The notes beneath the pieces are model-generated. The model searched no databases. It was not told where the DNA came from and saw nothing but the letters and a program-made list of their open reading frames with translations. From Deltaproteobacteria bacterium (lineage in GTDB: Bacteria; Desulfobacterota; Desulfuromonadia; Geobacterales; Pseudopelobacteraceae), in the NCBI GenBank assembly GCA_021850095.1, contig JAJZRX010000029.1, positions 1 to 34,950 of the forward strand: a stretch of 34,950 bases of DNA, in the 5' to 3' direction. Within the stretch, counting starts at the first letter, position 1. Every line of letters begins with the position of its first letter. This document shows positions 15,927-27,247 of the stretch, in pieces. The position numbers and the translations under genes were made by a program.

Positions 15927-17237
15927 TCAGATCTTATCCCCCCGCAGATCGCCGGCAAACAGCTTCCCGGCCCCGCGCGAGGCGCAGAAATCGCCGCACA
16001 TGGTGCAGGTGGCTTCATCTTCAGGCGTGCGGCTGGCGCGTATGGCCCGGGCATCTTCCGGATAAAGCGCCAATTGGAACTGTTTCTCCCAATCCAGGTC
16101 GCGGCGGGCTTTGGACATCTCCTTGTCGCGCCGGCGCCCCTTTTCGGGGTACTTGTTCATGTCGCCGATGTAAGCGGCAACCTTGGCCGCCTTGACGCCA
16201 TCCCGCACGTCCTGCTCGTTGGGCAGCGCCAGATGTTCGGCCGGGGTGATGTAGCAGATCAGGTCGGCGCCGTAGCGGCTGGACTGGGCCGCGCCGATGG
16301 CGGCGGTGAGATGGTCGAAGCCCGGCGCCACGTCGGTGGCAATCGGACCCAGCATATAGTAAGGTGCACCGCCGCTCATGCGTTTCTGCAGTTGGATGTT
16401 GCCCTCGATCTCGTCCAGCGGCACATGTCCCGGACCTTCCACCAGCATCTGGCAGCCCATGTCGCGGCCCAGTTCGGCCAGCTCGCAGTTGATCAGCAGT
16501 TCCTGGATCTGGGCCCGGTCCGATGAATCATGAATCGCCCCGGCTCGCAGGCCGTTGCCCAGCGACAGGACCGTGTCGTATTTTTTCAGGATCGAAACCA
16601 CCCGGTCGAATTTTTCGTAGAGCGGGTTTTCGCGATTGTTGGCCAGCATCCAGGCCACCATGGAGACGCCCCCCTTGCTGACCAGGCCGCCGTAACGGTA
16701 GCCCTGCTTGCGCAGGCGTTCGATCGTGTAAAGGTTGATGCCGCAATGCACCGCCATGAAGGCCATACCGTCGGCACACTGTTGTTCGATCAGGTCAAAA
16801 AGCATCTCTTCGTCCAGTTTGTTGGGGTCGCCGTATTTGCGGGCCGCTTCACAGAAGGCCTGATAAAGCGGCACGTTGCCGACCGGCAGATCAACGGCGG
16901 CGATCACCTCGCGCCGCACCCGATCCAGGTCGCCCCCCACCGAAAGTTCCATCAGCGTGTCGGCACCGGATTCCTGGGCAGCGCGGGCCTTGCGCACTTC
17001 GGCGGCGTAGTCGATGATGTCGGAGGAGGTGCCGATCGAGGCGTTGATCTTGGTGGAGAGTCCTTTGCCGATCCCGGCAATCCGTGCGGGCTTGCGGTTA
17101 TGGTTCCAGGGGATGACAATCTTGCCTTCCGCCACCATCTGCAGGACATAGTCGTTGGAATGTCCCTCTTGAGCGGCAACGGCGGTCATTTGGGGGGTCA
17201 GGATGCCCTGGCGGGCGGATTCGATCTGGGTTAACAT
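15927..17237 (-). CDS. bzaF: ThiC-family radical SAM enzyme, probable 5-hydroxybenzimidazole synthase BzaF
   Basis: 436 residues. It is clearly ThiC-like: GKGLSTKINASIGTSSD, MVEGPGHVPLDEIEGN, LGPIATDVAPGFDH, CYITPAEHLALP. The C-terminal CTMCGDFC (Cys411, Cys414, Cys418) would bind the 4Fe-4S cluster. ThiC makes the thiamine pyrimidine from aminoimidazole ribotide; its paralogue BzaF makes 5-hydroxybenzimidazole, a cobamide lower ligand, from the same substrate, as shown in Desulfuromonas. BzaF is preferred here because the gene ends a riboswitch-controlled cob operon (25 bp after cobS), has no thiamine genes or TPP riboswitch near it, and reads SLGNGLRAGAIHDSSD where typical ThiC has SLGDGLRPG. 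AAAGGAG precedes the ATG. Housekeeping ThiC remains the alternative. Confidence 0.75.
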   Translation of the reverse strand: MLTQIESARQGILTPQMTAVAAQEGHSNDYVLQMVAEGKIVIPWNHNRKPARIAGIGKGLSTKINASIGTSSDIIDYAAEVRKARAAQESGADTLMELSVGGDLDRVRREVIAAVDLPVGNVPLYQAFCEAARKYGDPNKLDEEMLFDLIEQQCADGMAFMAVHCGINLYTIERLRKQGYRYGGLVSKGGVSMVAWMLANNRENPLYEKFDRVVSILKKYDTVLSLGNGLRAGAIHDSSDRAQIQELLINCELAELGRDMGCQMLVEGPGHVPLDEIEGNIQLQKRMSGGAPYYMLGPIATDVAPGFDHLTAAIGAAQSSRYGADLICYITPAEHLALPNEQDVRDGVKAAKVAAYIGDMNKYPEKGRRRDKEMSKARRDLDWEKQFQLALYPEDARAIRASRTPEDEATCTMCGDFCASRGAGKLFAGDLRGDKI

Positions 17238-17262
17238 CTGTTCTCCTTTGGAATGGTGTGGT

Positions 17263-17997
17263 TTACGGCAGTGCCGAAATTACAATCAAAGCCAGAATCT
17301 CGTTCAATTCATTGATGCAGCCGATCACATCACCGGTGATGCCGCCCAGACGATGCTGGAACCAGGCCTTCAGCAGCCAGGTGGAAAGCATGACGACAAA
17401 CAGCACGATCAGCCCGCCGGTTTCCAGCAGCAGCCAGGATGCAATCAATGTCAGTACCCAGGCTACCAGCAGCTGCACAGTACCGGCACCGCTGATCATG
17501 ACCGATCCCAAACCGTCCTGACGGGCGTTCTTGGCAAAAACGATCGTCTGCACCTGAGCGAAGCGGGCCAGAACCAGAAAGAGCAGCAGTGCCTGCCACT
17601 TGTGCCCGGCCGGCACCGCCAGCAGCGCCTGCCATTTCAGCAACAGCCCCAGCACCAGTCCGACCGCGCCGACCGCGCCGACATGGGAATCCTTCATCAC
17701 CGCCAGGAAGCGCTCCCGTCCGCCCCGCGCCGCCAGACCATCGCAGACATCTGCCAGACCGTCCAGATGCAGAGCGCCGGTCATCGCCGCCAGGGCAGTG
17801 ATCAGGAGCGCATCGGTCAGCGGGCGGGTCAGCCAGGGGGCGATCAGCCCGTTGATCGCCACCAGCAGGGCGCCGATCGTCAACCCCGCCAGCGGGAAGA
17901 CGGCAGTGGAACGCCCCAGGTCCTCCTTTTCGCAACGGGTGTTGAAAGGGAGCGGGATGATGGTCAAAAATTGTAAGGCGATCAGATAAAGGCGCAT
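17263..17997 (-). CDS. cobS: Adenosylcobinamide-GDP ribazoletransferase (cobamide synthase) CobS
   Basis: 244 residues, an integral membrane protein with about six hydrophobic segments. The divalent-metal motif LHLDGLADVCDGL (about 80-92) and the C-terminal RLGGITGDVIGC are diagnostic. CobS joins alpha-ribazole phosphate to adenosylcobinamide-GDP, the last assembly step of cobamides, at the inner membrane. The ATG at 17997 starts the first membrane helix (MRLYLIALQFLTIIPLPF); the earlier TTG overlaps the methyltransferase gene and is unlikely. Fourth gene of the cob operon. Confidence 0.95.
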   Translation of the reverse strand: MRLYLIALQFLTIIPLPFNTRCEKEDLGRSTAVFPLAGLTIGALLVAINGLIAPWLTRPLTDALLITALAAMTGALHLDGLADVCDGLAARGGRERFLAVMKDSHVGAVGAVGLVLGLLLKWQALLAVPAGHKWQALLLFLVLARFAQVQTIVFAKNARQDGLGSVMISGAGTVQLLVAWVLTLIASWLLLETGGLIVLFVVMLSTWLLKAWFQHRLGGITGDVIGCINELNEILALIVISALP

Positions 17998-18019
17998 GAA
18001 CTCGCTGGTCTCAATAGAA

Positions 18020-18880
18020 CTATGGTTTCCGGCAGACAAGTACTATTTTGTTGTGCGATCGGAAAAAGGAAGACTGCATACTTGTAACGGAAAAGCCGAT
18101 TTTCCCCACGAGCTCCAGCAGCTGATTGAGATTGAATATCTGCTTGTGGCGAAAAGGCAGGGGAGAATACAGCGTCTCAAGTAATCGGGTGTTCGCGCCG
18201 CTTCCCAAACGGTACGACCATTCACTGATCCGGTAATAAAGCGTATCTCGGCGGGGTGTATCGAGAAAAAGCCAGCCCCCCGGTTTTATGACGTTATAGG
18301 CGTTCTGCAGGTTTTCTGCGGGAAAGTTGAGATGCTCCAAAACATCCCAGAGGGTGACGACATCAAAAAAACCAGCGAAACCCTGCTGCCAGTGTTGAGT
18401 CTCAATGGTCTCCCCGTTCAGCGCAATGCCGAATTTCTGTTGGGCGAACTCCCGGAAGATTCCTTGTGGTTCAATGCCATGAACAAAAGCCCCCTCTTCG
18501 GTGAGCAACTGCGCAAACAGTCCGGCGCCAGCTCCGATGTCGAGGCAGTGCGACCCGGACAATGAAAGATGGCGTTTGACGAGGAGCATATTTTCCTTGA
18601 GCTGTTTTCCGCTGGCAGGGAGCTTCCCTTCAATATACTCCCGTGTTTTCCGGTCGAGAGGTGTCGTTACGTCTCCTTGGGGGGCGGGCGGCAAACTGTC
18701 CAGGTGGTTTATGAAATGAAAATCGCACGTTGCGCACGCGTAAACAGTCGTATTTTTCAGTTTGTATTTCGGGCTGGCAGCGAATGTTGCACACAATTTG
18801 CATCTGCTGAAATCGTACGCGCTGTTTTGTTCACCCGTGGCAGCGACACGCTTCTGATCGGTTTGTGTTTCCTGAAGCAT
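18020..18880 (-). CDS. Class I SAM-dependent methyltransferase with N-terminal zinc-ribbon-like motif, inside the cob operon
   Basis: 286 residues. Residues of about 27-55 hold CKLC and CATC pairs that suggest a small zinc ribbon. The methyltransferase core (about 100-225) has motif I CLDIGAGAGLFAQLL, acidic post-I GIEPQG, motif II-like FDVVTLWDVLEHL and KPGGWLFLDTPRRD, a Methyltransf_23 pattern. It lies between cobT (46 bp) and cobS (22 bp) on the same strand. One possibility is methylation of the BzaF product 5-hydroxybenzimidazole, the step BzaC performs in other anaerobes; this is only inference, since zinc-ribbon Methyltransf_23 proteins also modify sugars. The gene is visibly less GC-rich than its neighbours, which suggests later insertion. 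Confidence 0.8.
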   Translation of the reverse strand: MLQETQTDQKRVAATGEQNSAYDFSRCKLCATFAASPKYKLKNTTVYACATCDFHFINHLDSLPPAPQGDVTTPLDRKTREYIEGKLPASGKQLKENMLLVKRHLSLSGSHCLDIGAGAGLFAQLLTEEGAFVHGIEPQGIFREFAQQKFGIALNGETIETQHWQQGFAGFFDVVTLWDVLEHLNFPAENLQNAYNVIKPGGWLFLDTPRRDTLYYRISEWSYRLGSGANTRLLETLYSPLPFRHKQIFNLNQLLELVGKIGFSVTSMQSSFFRSHNKIVLVCRKP

Positions 18881-18926
18881 AGCTTCTCATTCCTTGAACG
18901 CAAAAATAACAATCCATGTTCCAATT

Positions 18927-19976
18927 TCAGTGAGTCACCCCGGCCTGCTCAAAGGTGGCCATTTCATTCAGAATCTTGACACCGGCTTCGATCAGTGTCA
19001 TGGCCAGGGCCGCGCCGGTCCCTTCTCCCAGCCGAAGTTCCAGATCCAGAATCGGCTCGGCGCCGATCCGCTCCAGCATGAAACGGTGGCCGACCTCCAC
19101 CGATTGGTGGGCGGCAAAAATGTACTCCCGTACGCTGGGATGCAGTTCCGAAGCGATCAGCGCGCCGGCGGTGGAGATGAAGCCGTCGATCACAATTGGG
19201 ATCGAATTGGCGGCGCAGCCCAGCACCAGTCCGGCGATGGCGGCGATTTCCAGGCCGCCGACCTTGGCCAGCACGTCCAGTGGATCATTCGGATCAGGCT
19301 TGTTGACCTCCAGGCCTTTGTTTATGACCCGGATCTTGTTCAGCAGGGCTTCATCGCCGATGCCGGTGCCGCGATGGGTGACCTCGGCCACCGTTTTGCC
19401 GGAGATGGCGGCGATGATCGCCGAAGAGGGGGTAGTGTTGCCGATACCCATCTCGCCGGTGCCGACCAGACCAACCCCTTCGGCACGGCACTGATCGGCC
19501 AGATCGAGGCCGACCTGCAGTGCCGCCAGCATTTCCTGGCGCGTCATGGCCGGCTCTTTGGCGAAATTGCGGGTGCCGCGGGCAACCTTCCTGTGGATCA
19601 GTCCGGCAATACCTTCGAAATCATGATCAACCCCCACATCCACCACCCGCACCTGGGCTCCGGCATGGCGGGCCAGCACATTGACCCCGGCCCCGCCGGC
19701 CAGGAAGTTCAACACCATCTGGCGGGTAACTTCGCTGGGATAGAGAGAAACCCTTTCCTGCACCACGCCGTGATCACCGGCAAAGGTAAAGATGACTTTT
19801 TTGGAAAGATCCGGATCAGCCCCGCCGTTGATCGCTACCAATCGCCGGGCGAACTCTTCCAGCCGTCCCAGTGAGCCGGGCGGCTTGGTCTTGTTGTCTA
19901 ACCGTGCTTGAGCCTGCTGCAGCAGGTCGGTATTGACCGGCTGGATGCGGGTAAGTGTGTTGGTAATGATGTCCAT
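18927..19976 (-). CDS. cobT: Nicotinate-nucleotide:dimethylbenzimidazole phosphoribosyltransferase CobT
   Basis: 349 residues, matching the family. Motifs: [16 protein letters not shown] near the N-terminus, [44 protein letters not shown], and the C-terminal [12 protein letters not shown] containing the catalytic glutamate. It transfers phosphoribose from nicotinate mononucleotide to a benzimidazole base, activating the lower ligand; many CobT enzymes accept several benzimidazoles, including 5-hydroxybenzimidazole. The ATG at 19976 has GGGGAG upstream; the longer frame would begin inside the repeat at 19991-20049. Second gene of the operon. Confidence 0.97.
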   Translation of the reverse strand: MDIITNTLTRIQPVNTDLLQQAQARLDNKTKPPGSLGRLEEFARRLVAINGGADPDLSKKVIFTFAGDHGVVQERVSLYPSEVTRQMVLNFLAGGAGVNVLARHAGAQVRVVDVGVDHDFEGIAGLIHRKVARGTRNFAKEPAMTRQEMLAALQVGLDLADQCRAEGVGLVGTGEMGIGNTTPSSAIIAAISGKTVAEVTHRGTGIGDEALLNKIRVINKGLEVNKPDPNDPLDVLAKVGGLEIAAIAGLVLGCAANSIPIVIDGFISTAGALIASELHPSVREYIFAAHQSVEVGHRFMLERIGAEPILDLELRLGEGTGAALAMTLIEAGVKILNEMATFEQAGVTH

Positions 19977-19990
19977 GTCTGTTCTCCCCA

Positions 19991-20049
19991 TGTAGGGGCA
20001 AACCTTGTGTTTGCCCAAATCTCGGGCGATCACAAGGATCGCCCCTACG
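19991..20049. repeat. Small double-hairpin repeat with GTAGGGGC termini, inside the cob operon
   Basis: GTAGGGGC (19992-19999) and GCCCCTAC (20041-20048) are inverted ends. Each end also folds on itself: GGGGCAAACCTTG/TGTTTGCCC on the left and GGGCGATCA/GGATCGCCCC on the right. It occupies most of the cobU-cobT gap and would be transcribed as two hairpins. The form is that of a dispersed short palindromic repeat; other copies cannot be seen in this window. Confidence 0.6.
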
Positions 20050-20051
20050 GT

Positions 20052-20588
20052 TTACTTCAATCTCAATGGTATCCCGCTGATGACGACGTGAACCTCATCC
20101 GCCGCCGCTGCCAGCAGCTGATTGGCCCGACCGGCGATGTCGCGGTACAGCCGCGCCAGAGCGTTCTCCGGCACGATCCCCATGCCGACTTCATTGCTGA
20201 CCAGGATTACCGGTGTTCTCATTTCCCGCAGACGCTCGGCCAAGTGCCGGACGTCCGCCAGAATCCTCTCCTCCAGATCCTCTGTCGTCCCCTGATGGGC
20301 GAACAGCAGATTCGAGAGCCAGAGGGTAACGCAATCCACCAGAATCGCCTGATAGCGGCCATCGTCGCACCCCTGCAGTGCCCGCGACAGGTCCAGCGGC
20401 TCCTCCAGCGTCTGCCACTGTTCCCCGCGCCGCTCCCGATGCCGTTTGACGCGCTCGTCCATTTCGCTGTCCAGCGTCTGGGCCGTGGCCAGATAACAGA
20501 GCGCTGAACCAAATTCCAGTGTCAGTTTTTCGGCAAAGACGCTCTTGCCGCTGCGCGCCCCCCCGGTGATGAAAATTGTTCGTGCCAT
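20052..20588 (-). CDS. cobU: Adenosylcobinamide kinase/guanylyltransferase CobU
   Basis: 178 residues, standard size. P-loop GGARSGKS near the N-terminus, YLATAQTLDSEMDERVKRHRE shortened here to its core RVKRHRERR containing the guanylylated histidine region, DCVTLWLSNLL, VSNEVGMGIVPENALAR, and the closing RDIAGRANQLLAAAADEVH. It phosphorylates adenosylcobinamide and then attaches GMP to give adenosylcobinamide-GDP, the substrate of CobS. GAGGAG lies before the ATG. First gene of the operon, directly downstream of the riboswitch terminator. Confidence 0.96.
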   Translation of the reverse strand: MARTIFITGGARSGKSVFAEKLTLEFGSALCYLATAQTLDSEMDERVKRHRERRGEQWQTLEEPLDLSRALQGCDDGRYQAILVDCVTLWLSNLLFAHQGTTEDLEERILADVRHLAERLREMRTPVILVSNEVGMGIVPENALARLYRDIAGRANQLLAAAADEVHVVISGIPLRLK

Positions 20589-20602
20589 GGCAGCAACTCC
20601 TC

Positions 20603-20640
20603 AATAAAAAAAGCCCCGGTCCATCAGTGGACAGGGGCTC
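20603..20640 (-). terminator. Intrinsic terminator between the cobalamin riboswitch and cobU
   Basis: On the minus strand AGCCCCTGTCCA and TGGACCGGGGCT form a stem with one mismatch around CTGA, followed by seven Ts. It ends 15 bp before the cobU ATG and is the natural expression platform of the riboswitch. I could not identify the antiterminator pairing by eye. Confidence 0.88.
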
Positions 20641-20704
20641 GAAATCCGGGTAATCAGATGCGATCGGGTTTCGGCCCCTCGTTCCACGGAGATTCCAAAA
20701 CAGC

Positions 20705-20888
20705 AGCGGCATGGCAGGTTTCCTGGCTTCAGGGTTATCTTACTAACCGCGCCTTCCCAGGAAAATCCCAGTGGCATTGTGCGGTTTTCATCGCCTGTTA
20801 CAGTTGCGGGACAGCGAGGGAGTCACACCCTCTTCCCTTTTACCCGTGCTTTGCGAAAGCACGGCACCAAAACCGGGTGGTGAAACAA
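20705..20888 (-). promoter_or_regulatory. Cobalamin (B12) riboswitch
   Basis: Reading the minus strand, the conserved blocks appear in order: GGTGCC, an AAAAGGGAA block, CTGTCCCGCAACTGTAA, GCCACTG, GGGAAGGC and GAAGCCAGGAAACC (the B12 box). The AGCACGG/CCGTGCT hairpin at about 20844-20863 forms a P2-like arm. This aptamer binds cobalamin and normally lowers expression of downstream genes. It precedes the terminator and cobU, so the whole cob-bza operon should be repressed when cobamide is plentiful. Confidence 0.95.
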
Positions 20889-20899
20889 TTGTGGGACGT

Positions 20900-20929
20900 T
20901 TTGTAGCAGAGCGGAATAATGAAAGTCAA
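20900..20929 (-). promoter_or_regulatory. Promoter of the cob-bza operon
   Basis: On the minus strand TTGACT (20924-20929) and TACAAA (20900-20905) lie 18 bp apart. The start would be near 20893, just before the riboswitch. Confidence 0.5.
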
Positions 20930-20994
20930 AGAAAAAGGTGGTATTCCGGTTTTTTAAAACTGATCCAAGAAGCGTAAAATGGCATGCGGAGGAC

Positions 20995-21930
20995 TTATCT
21001 GCCCCAGTTGGCTGTAAACTCGCTGGTGCCCACATGGCGCACCTCTTTACTGTCCCGATGAACGATATACCAATCGATTTTCCAGACCCCGTTGTTTGTG
21101 CCGTCGGGACTCAGGCCGGCGGTGGTGAAACCGGGCGTGTAAAAGCCGCGCAGGCCGGATTCAAAAGTCTTTCCGTCGGGGTAGGTGATGCGGTATTTGT
21201 TATACCAGATCGGCAGTCCGTTGCTGTTCATATATTCTTTGACCGGGGGACCCTGCAGCCAGGCCGAAAAGGTGTTATTGCCGCTGCATCTGCCCGACAG
21301 CGCTCCGTTGTCGTACAGTGCTTTGACGTCCCAGCGCCCGTTCCGTTCGACAATCTTCAGTTTAGTGTCGTATTCTCCGTCGCAGAGAATCAGACCCACG
21401 CCCATGTCCTTCAGTTTCCAGTCGCTGCCGGCAGCCGCCGGCGCTGTGCCCCAGGTGATTGTGAAGTCGTTGCCGGCCACATGGCGTACCTCCTGGGTAT
21501 CCCGATGCACGATGTACCAGTCGATTTTCCAGACCCCGTTGTTTGTGCCGTCGGGGCTTAAGCCGGCGGTGGTGAAGCCGGGCGAGTAAAAACCGCGCAG
21601 GCCGGATTCAAAGGTCTTTCCGTCGGGGTAGGTGATGCGGTATTTGTTGTACCAGATCGGTAGTCCGTTGCTGTTCAGATATTCTTTGACCGGGGGACCC
21701 TGCAGCCAGGCCGAAAAGGTGTTATTGCCGCCGCATCTGCCCGACAGCGCCCCGTTTTCGTAGAGCGCCTTTGCGTCCCAGTGGTTGTTTCTTTCGGCAA
21801 TCTTCAATCTGTTGTCGTATTCCCCATCGCAGAGAATCAATCCTACACCGCTGTCCACTGGTTTCCAGTCCCGTGCCTCTGCCGAAACGGTGAAAACAAA
21901 CGCAAACATAAGAAGCAGTACACGCAGCAT
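20995..21930 (-). CDS. Secreted protein of two near-identical repeats, function unknown
   Basis: 311 residues. A signal peptide (MLRVLLLMFAFVFTVSAEA) precedes RDW. The mature protein is two repeats of about 140 residues (about 20-160 and 167-311). By eye they differ at about 12 of 124 aligned positions. The core from GNNTFSAWLQGPPVKEY to WKIDWYIVHRD differs at only two. Each repeat has two cysteines (LILCDGEYD and LSGRC), suggesting one disulfide each, and many aromatic residues typical of a beta-rich fold or ligand surface. I do not recognise the family. GGAGG lies before the ATG. It follows the hybrid kinase on the same strand after 112 bp. Confidence 0.85.
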   Translation of the reverse strand: MLRVLLLMFAFVFTVSAEARDWKPVDSGVGLILCDGEYDNRLKIAERNNHWDAKALYENGALSGRCGGNNTFSAWLQGPPVKEYLNSNGLPIWYNKYRITYPDGKTFESGLRGFYSPGFTTAGLSPDGTNNGVWKIDWYIVHRDTQEVRHVAGNDFTITWGTAPAAAGSDWKLKDMGVGLILCDGEYDTKLKIVERNGRWDVKALYDNGALSGRCSGNNTFSAWLQGPPVKEYMNSNGLPIWYNKYRITYPDGKTFESGLRGFYTPGFTTAGLSPDGTNNGVWKIDWYIVHRDSKEVRHVGTSEFTANWGR

Positions 21931-22042
21931 GGCGGCCTCCTTGTCCCTGTTTTTAAATTTTATGAACGGATGATGCACGTTTAGCAGGGTACGGCGGCAG
22001 TCATGCGGGATACGGTGCATATACCCTCAACCGGCAGGAAAT

Positions 22043-25416
<3,374 letters not shown>

Positions 25417-25417
<1 letters not shown>

Positions 25418-26220
25418 TATTTGACAAGCACGATCTCTTGCAGTTTGTGCCGTTTGGCGGCCGTCATAAGGCGGCCGTCACGTTTGATGTCGCGCACAAA
25501 ACGCTCCAGGCGGGCGAGCCACTGTTCATCTCCCGGCTTGACCGCGTAGGCATAGGAGGTCAGATGGTACGGTACCGGTGATGACAGCAGACGCGCCCAG
25601 TCGGTCATTGCCAGCATTCTCTGGCTATAGGGATAGTCGGTCATAAACACGTCGGCCCGACCCGATTCCACCTCCTGCTCCCGGGCAAATGGCGTGTCAG
25701 CGACTAGCAGGGTGGCTTTTTTCAGTTTTTCCCGCATAACCGGTTCGTGATAGGTTCCCTTTGCCACCGCAACAACAACACCGCTGCGGTCAATATCGGC
25801 CCACTCTTTTATGCGCCGGTTGCTCTTGGTGGTAATGGCGTAGATATCACTTCGAAGGGTAGGTTGGGTAAAACGCAGTTTTTCGGCGCGGGAAGCGGTT
25901 ATTCCAATGGCGAACATGGCGACATCGCATTTGCCTTCGGTAACATCGCCAATCAGTTTGGAGAAGGAACTGTCAACAAATACCGGCTTTACTCCCGCGC
26001 CGAGATCCCGGGCCAATTCGTGAGCGAGGTCGATGTCGATGCCCGAAAGCTGCAGCGTTTTCGGGTTGCGATAGGTAATCCCGTAATAATCCGGCCAGAT
26101 GCAGACCATCAGTTTTTTGGATTCAAGAATCCGGGCTTCGGTCTTTCCGGTTTGTGCCGACGCAGAAACAGAACAGAATACTGCTAAAACAAGTCCGGCC
26201 AATGCTGAAAAAGGCTTCAT
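25417..26220 (-). CDS. Periplasmic amino-acid-type solute-binding protein (SBP_bac_3 family)
   Basis: 267 residues. A signal peptide (about 1-22, ending VSASA) is followed by the family fold: KLMVCIWPDYYGITY, LSGIDIDLAHELARDLG, KLIGDVTEGKCDVAMFAIGIT, RAEKLRFTQPTLRSDIYAI and the C-terminal GDEQWLARLERFVRDIKRDG. Such proteins capture polar amino acids or related solutes. No ABC permease or ATPase genes are nearby; instead the stop codon overlaps the start of the hybrid kinase, so this protein most likely feeds that sensor rather than a transporter. GGGAGAG precedes the ATG. The ligand cannot be told from sequence by eye. Confidence 0.92.
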
Positions 26221-26438
26221 TGCGGGCTCTCCCGAATTGTTTTGTCTGTAGTGTGAGAACAGTCCGGATATTTACCACAGCATTCGGGAAATAGCTACCC
26301 GCTGACTGTCGTGATTAGAAAAAAAACGAGCACTCTGCGAATAAAGTATTCAGGAGGATAAAATGAATTTGTGCGGCGTGGGGTGGGCTAAGCAATAAAA
26401 CGTTGCGGAATGAGACCGGTGGCAGGATCAAGTCGTTT

Positions 26439-26633
26439 TCAACTGTATTCGTGGTCGGAAAAGACCCGGCTGGACTGGCAAAAACGCTGATATTCCGAAG
26501 CGAAGGGATTGGGAGTAATGTCGAGCTCATCCAGTGCTTTGAAAGCACAGGAAGCACATATCCCGTGTGATACTGAAGGATCTTTGTCATCATAGACCAA
26601 TATTTTTTTGCACCAGGAACATTTGATATGCAT
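26439..26633 (-). CDS. Small zinc-ribbon-like protein, function unknown
   Basis: 64 residues. CSWCKKIL near the N-terminus and VSHGICASCA at about 21-30 make a CxxC...CxxC pair likely to bind zinc. The WCKKIL...VSHGIC..C pattern recurs in small proteins of Geobacter relatives. The start at 26633 has no clear ribosome site, which lowers confidence, but no other start fits the motif. It stands between the solute-binding protein gene and the hsp20 pair, alone on its transcript. The C-terminal half (FASEYQRFCQSSRVF) shows no known motif. Confidence 0.6.
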   Translation of the reverse strand: MHIKCSWCKKILVYDDKDPSVSHGICASCAFKALDELDITPNPFASEYQRFCQSSRVFSDHEYS

Positions 26634-26741
26634 GGCGTATACATATCACTTTTGTGCACCATTGTCTAAATATTTATTCATATTATTTGTGTAATGAGAA
26701 CAGGGCGGGCAACCGGCCTGTTGGCTGTTATTGGCGTGTCG

Positions 26742-26771
26742 AAAAAGTGAGGGCCGCACAAAGCGGCCCTC
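26742..26771 (-). terminator. Intrinsic terminator after the two-gene hsp20 operon
   Basis: On the minus strand GAGGGCCGC and GCGGCCCTC form a perfect 9-bp stem around a 5-base loop, followed by ACTTTTTC. It lies 44 bp after the stop codon of the second hsp20 gene. Confidence 0.88.
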
Positions 26772-26814
26772 GGAGAGTTTTACTGGTTCAGGAAGCGGGA
26801 ACTCGATTCCGTCC

Positions 26815-27213
26815 TTACGCCACCTTTACTTCAATCCGTCTCGGCTTGGCAATTTCGGCCTTGGGTACGCGCAGCGTCAGAATCCCATTGGCATAATCAG
26901 CCTTTGCTTTTTCGTGGTCCAGGCTTTCCGGGATCGTGAATTGGCGATAGTAACTGGCAAGTTCAAATTCACGATATGCAGACGTTCCCGGCATGCTGCG
27001 CTGTGCCGGCGCAGAGATGGTCAGTATGCCTTTTTCCACGTTGACATCCAGAGCTTCTTTGGATGCTCCGGGTATATCCGCGGTCAGCACAAGCCCCTCT
27101 TCGGTCTCGATGATGTTCACTGCCGGACGGATATACTTTTCGTTCGAGCGCGTCTCTTCACGGGCTGGAACATTTTTTTCATCATTTCTTTCGGTCAAAC
27201 CGTTTGCTGCCAT
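26815..27213 (-). CDS. Hsp20/alpha-crystallin family small heat-shock protein (copy 2)
   Basis: 132 residues. A charged N-terminus (about 1-26) leads to the alpha-crystallin domain (about 27-132): YIRPAVNIIETEEGLVLTADIPG, VEKGILTISAPAQ and ANGILTLRVPKAEIAKPRRIEV. The tail IEVKVA replaces the classical IxI/V oligomerisation motif with KPRRIEVKV. It is a holdase chaperone, like copy 1. AGGAGG lies upstream of the ATG. It follows copy 3 on the same transcript after 34 bp, suggesting a mixed small-Hsp complex. Confidence 0.95.
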   Translation of the reverse strand: MAANGLTERNDEKNVPAREETRSNEKYIRPAVNIIETEEGLVLTADIPGASKEALDVNVEKGILTISAPAQRSMPGTSAYREFELASYYRQFTIPESLDHEKAKADYANGILTLRVPKAEIAKPRRIEVKVA

Positions 27214-27247
27214 GGTTATTACCTCCTCTCCGAATGGTCTCTATCAA

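Noticed and set aside
18894-19874. 326-codon open frame opposite cobT
   Set aside because: It lies entirely over cobT, which has clear family motifs; the product looks like a Gln/Gly/Asp-rich shadow.
26315-26662. 115-codon minus-strand frame overlapping the small zinc-ribbon gene
   Set aside because: No motif; the overlapping 64-residue frame has a conserved CxxC...CxxC pattern.
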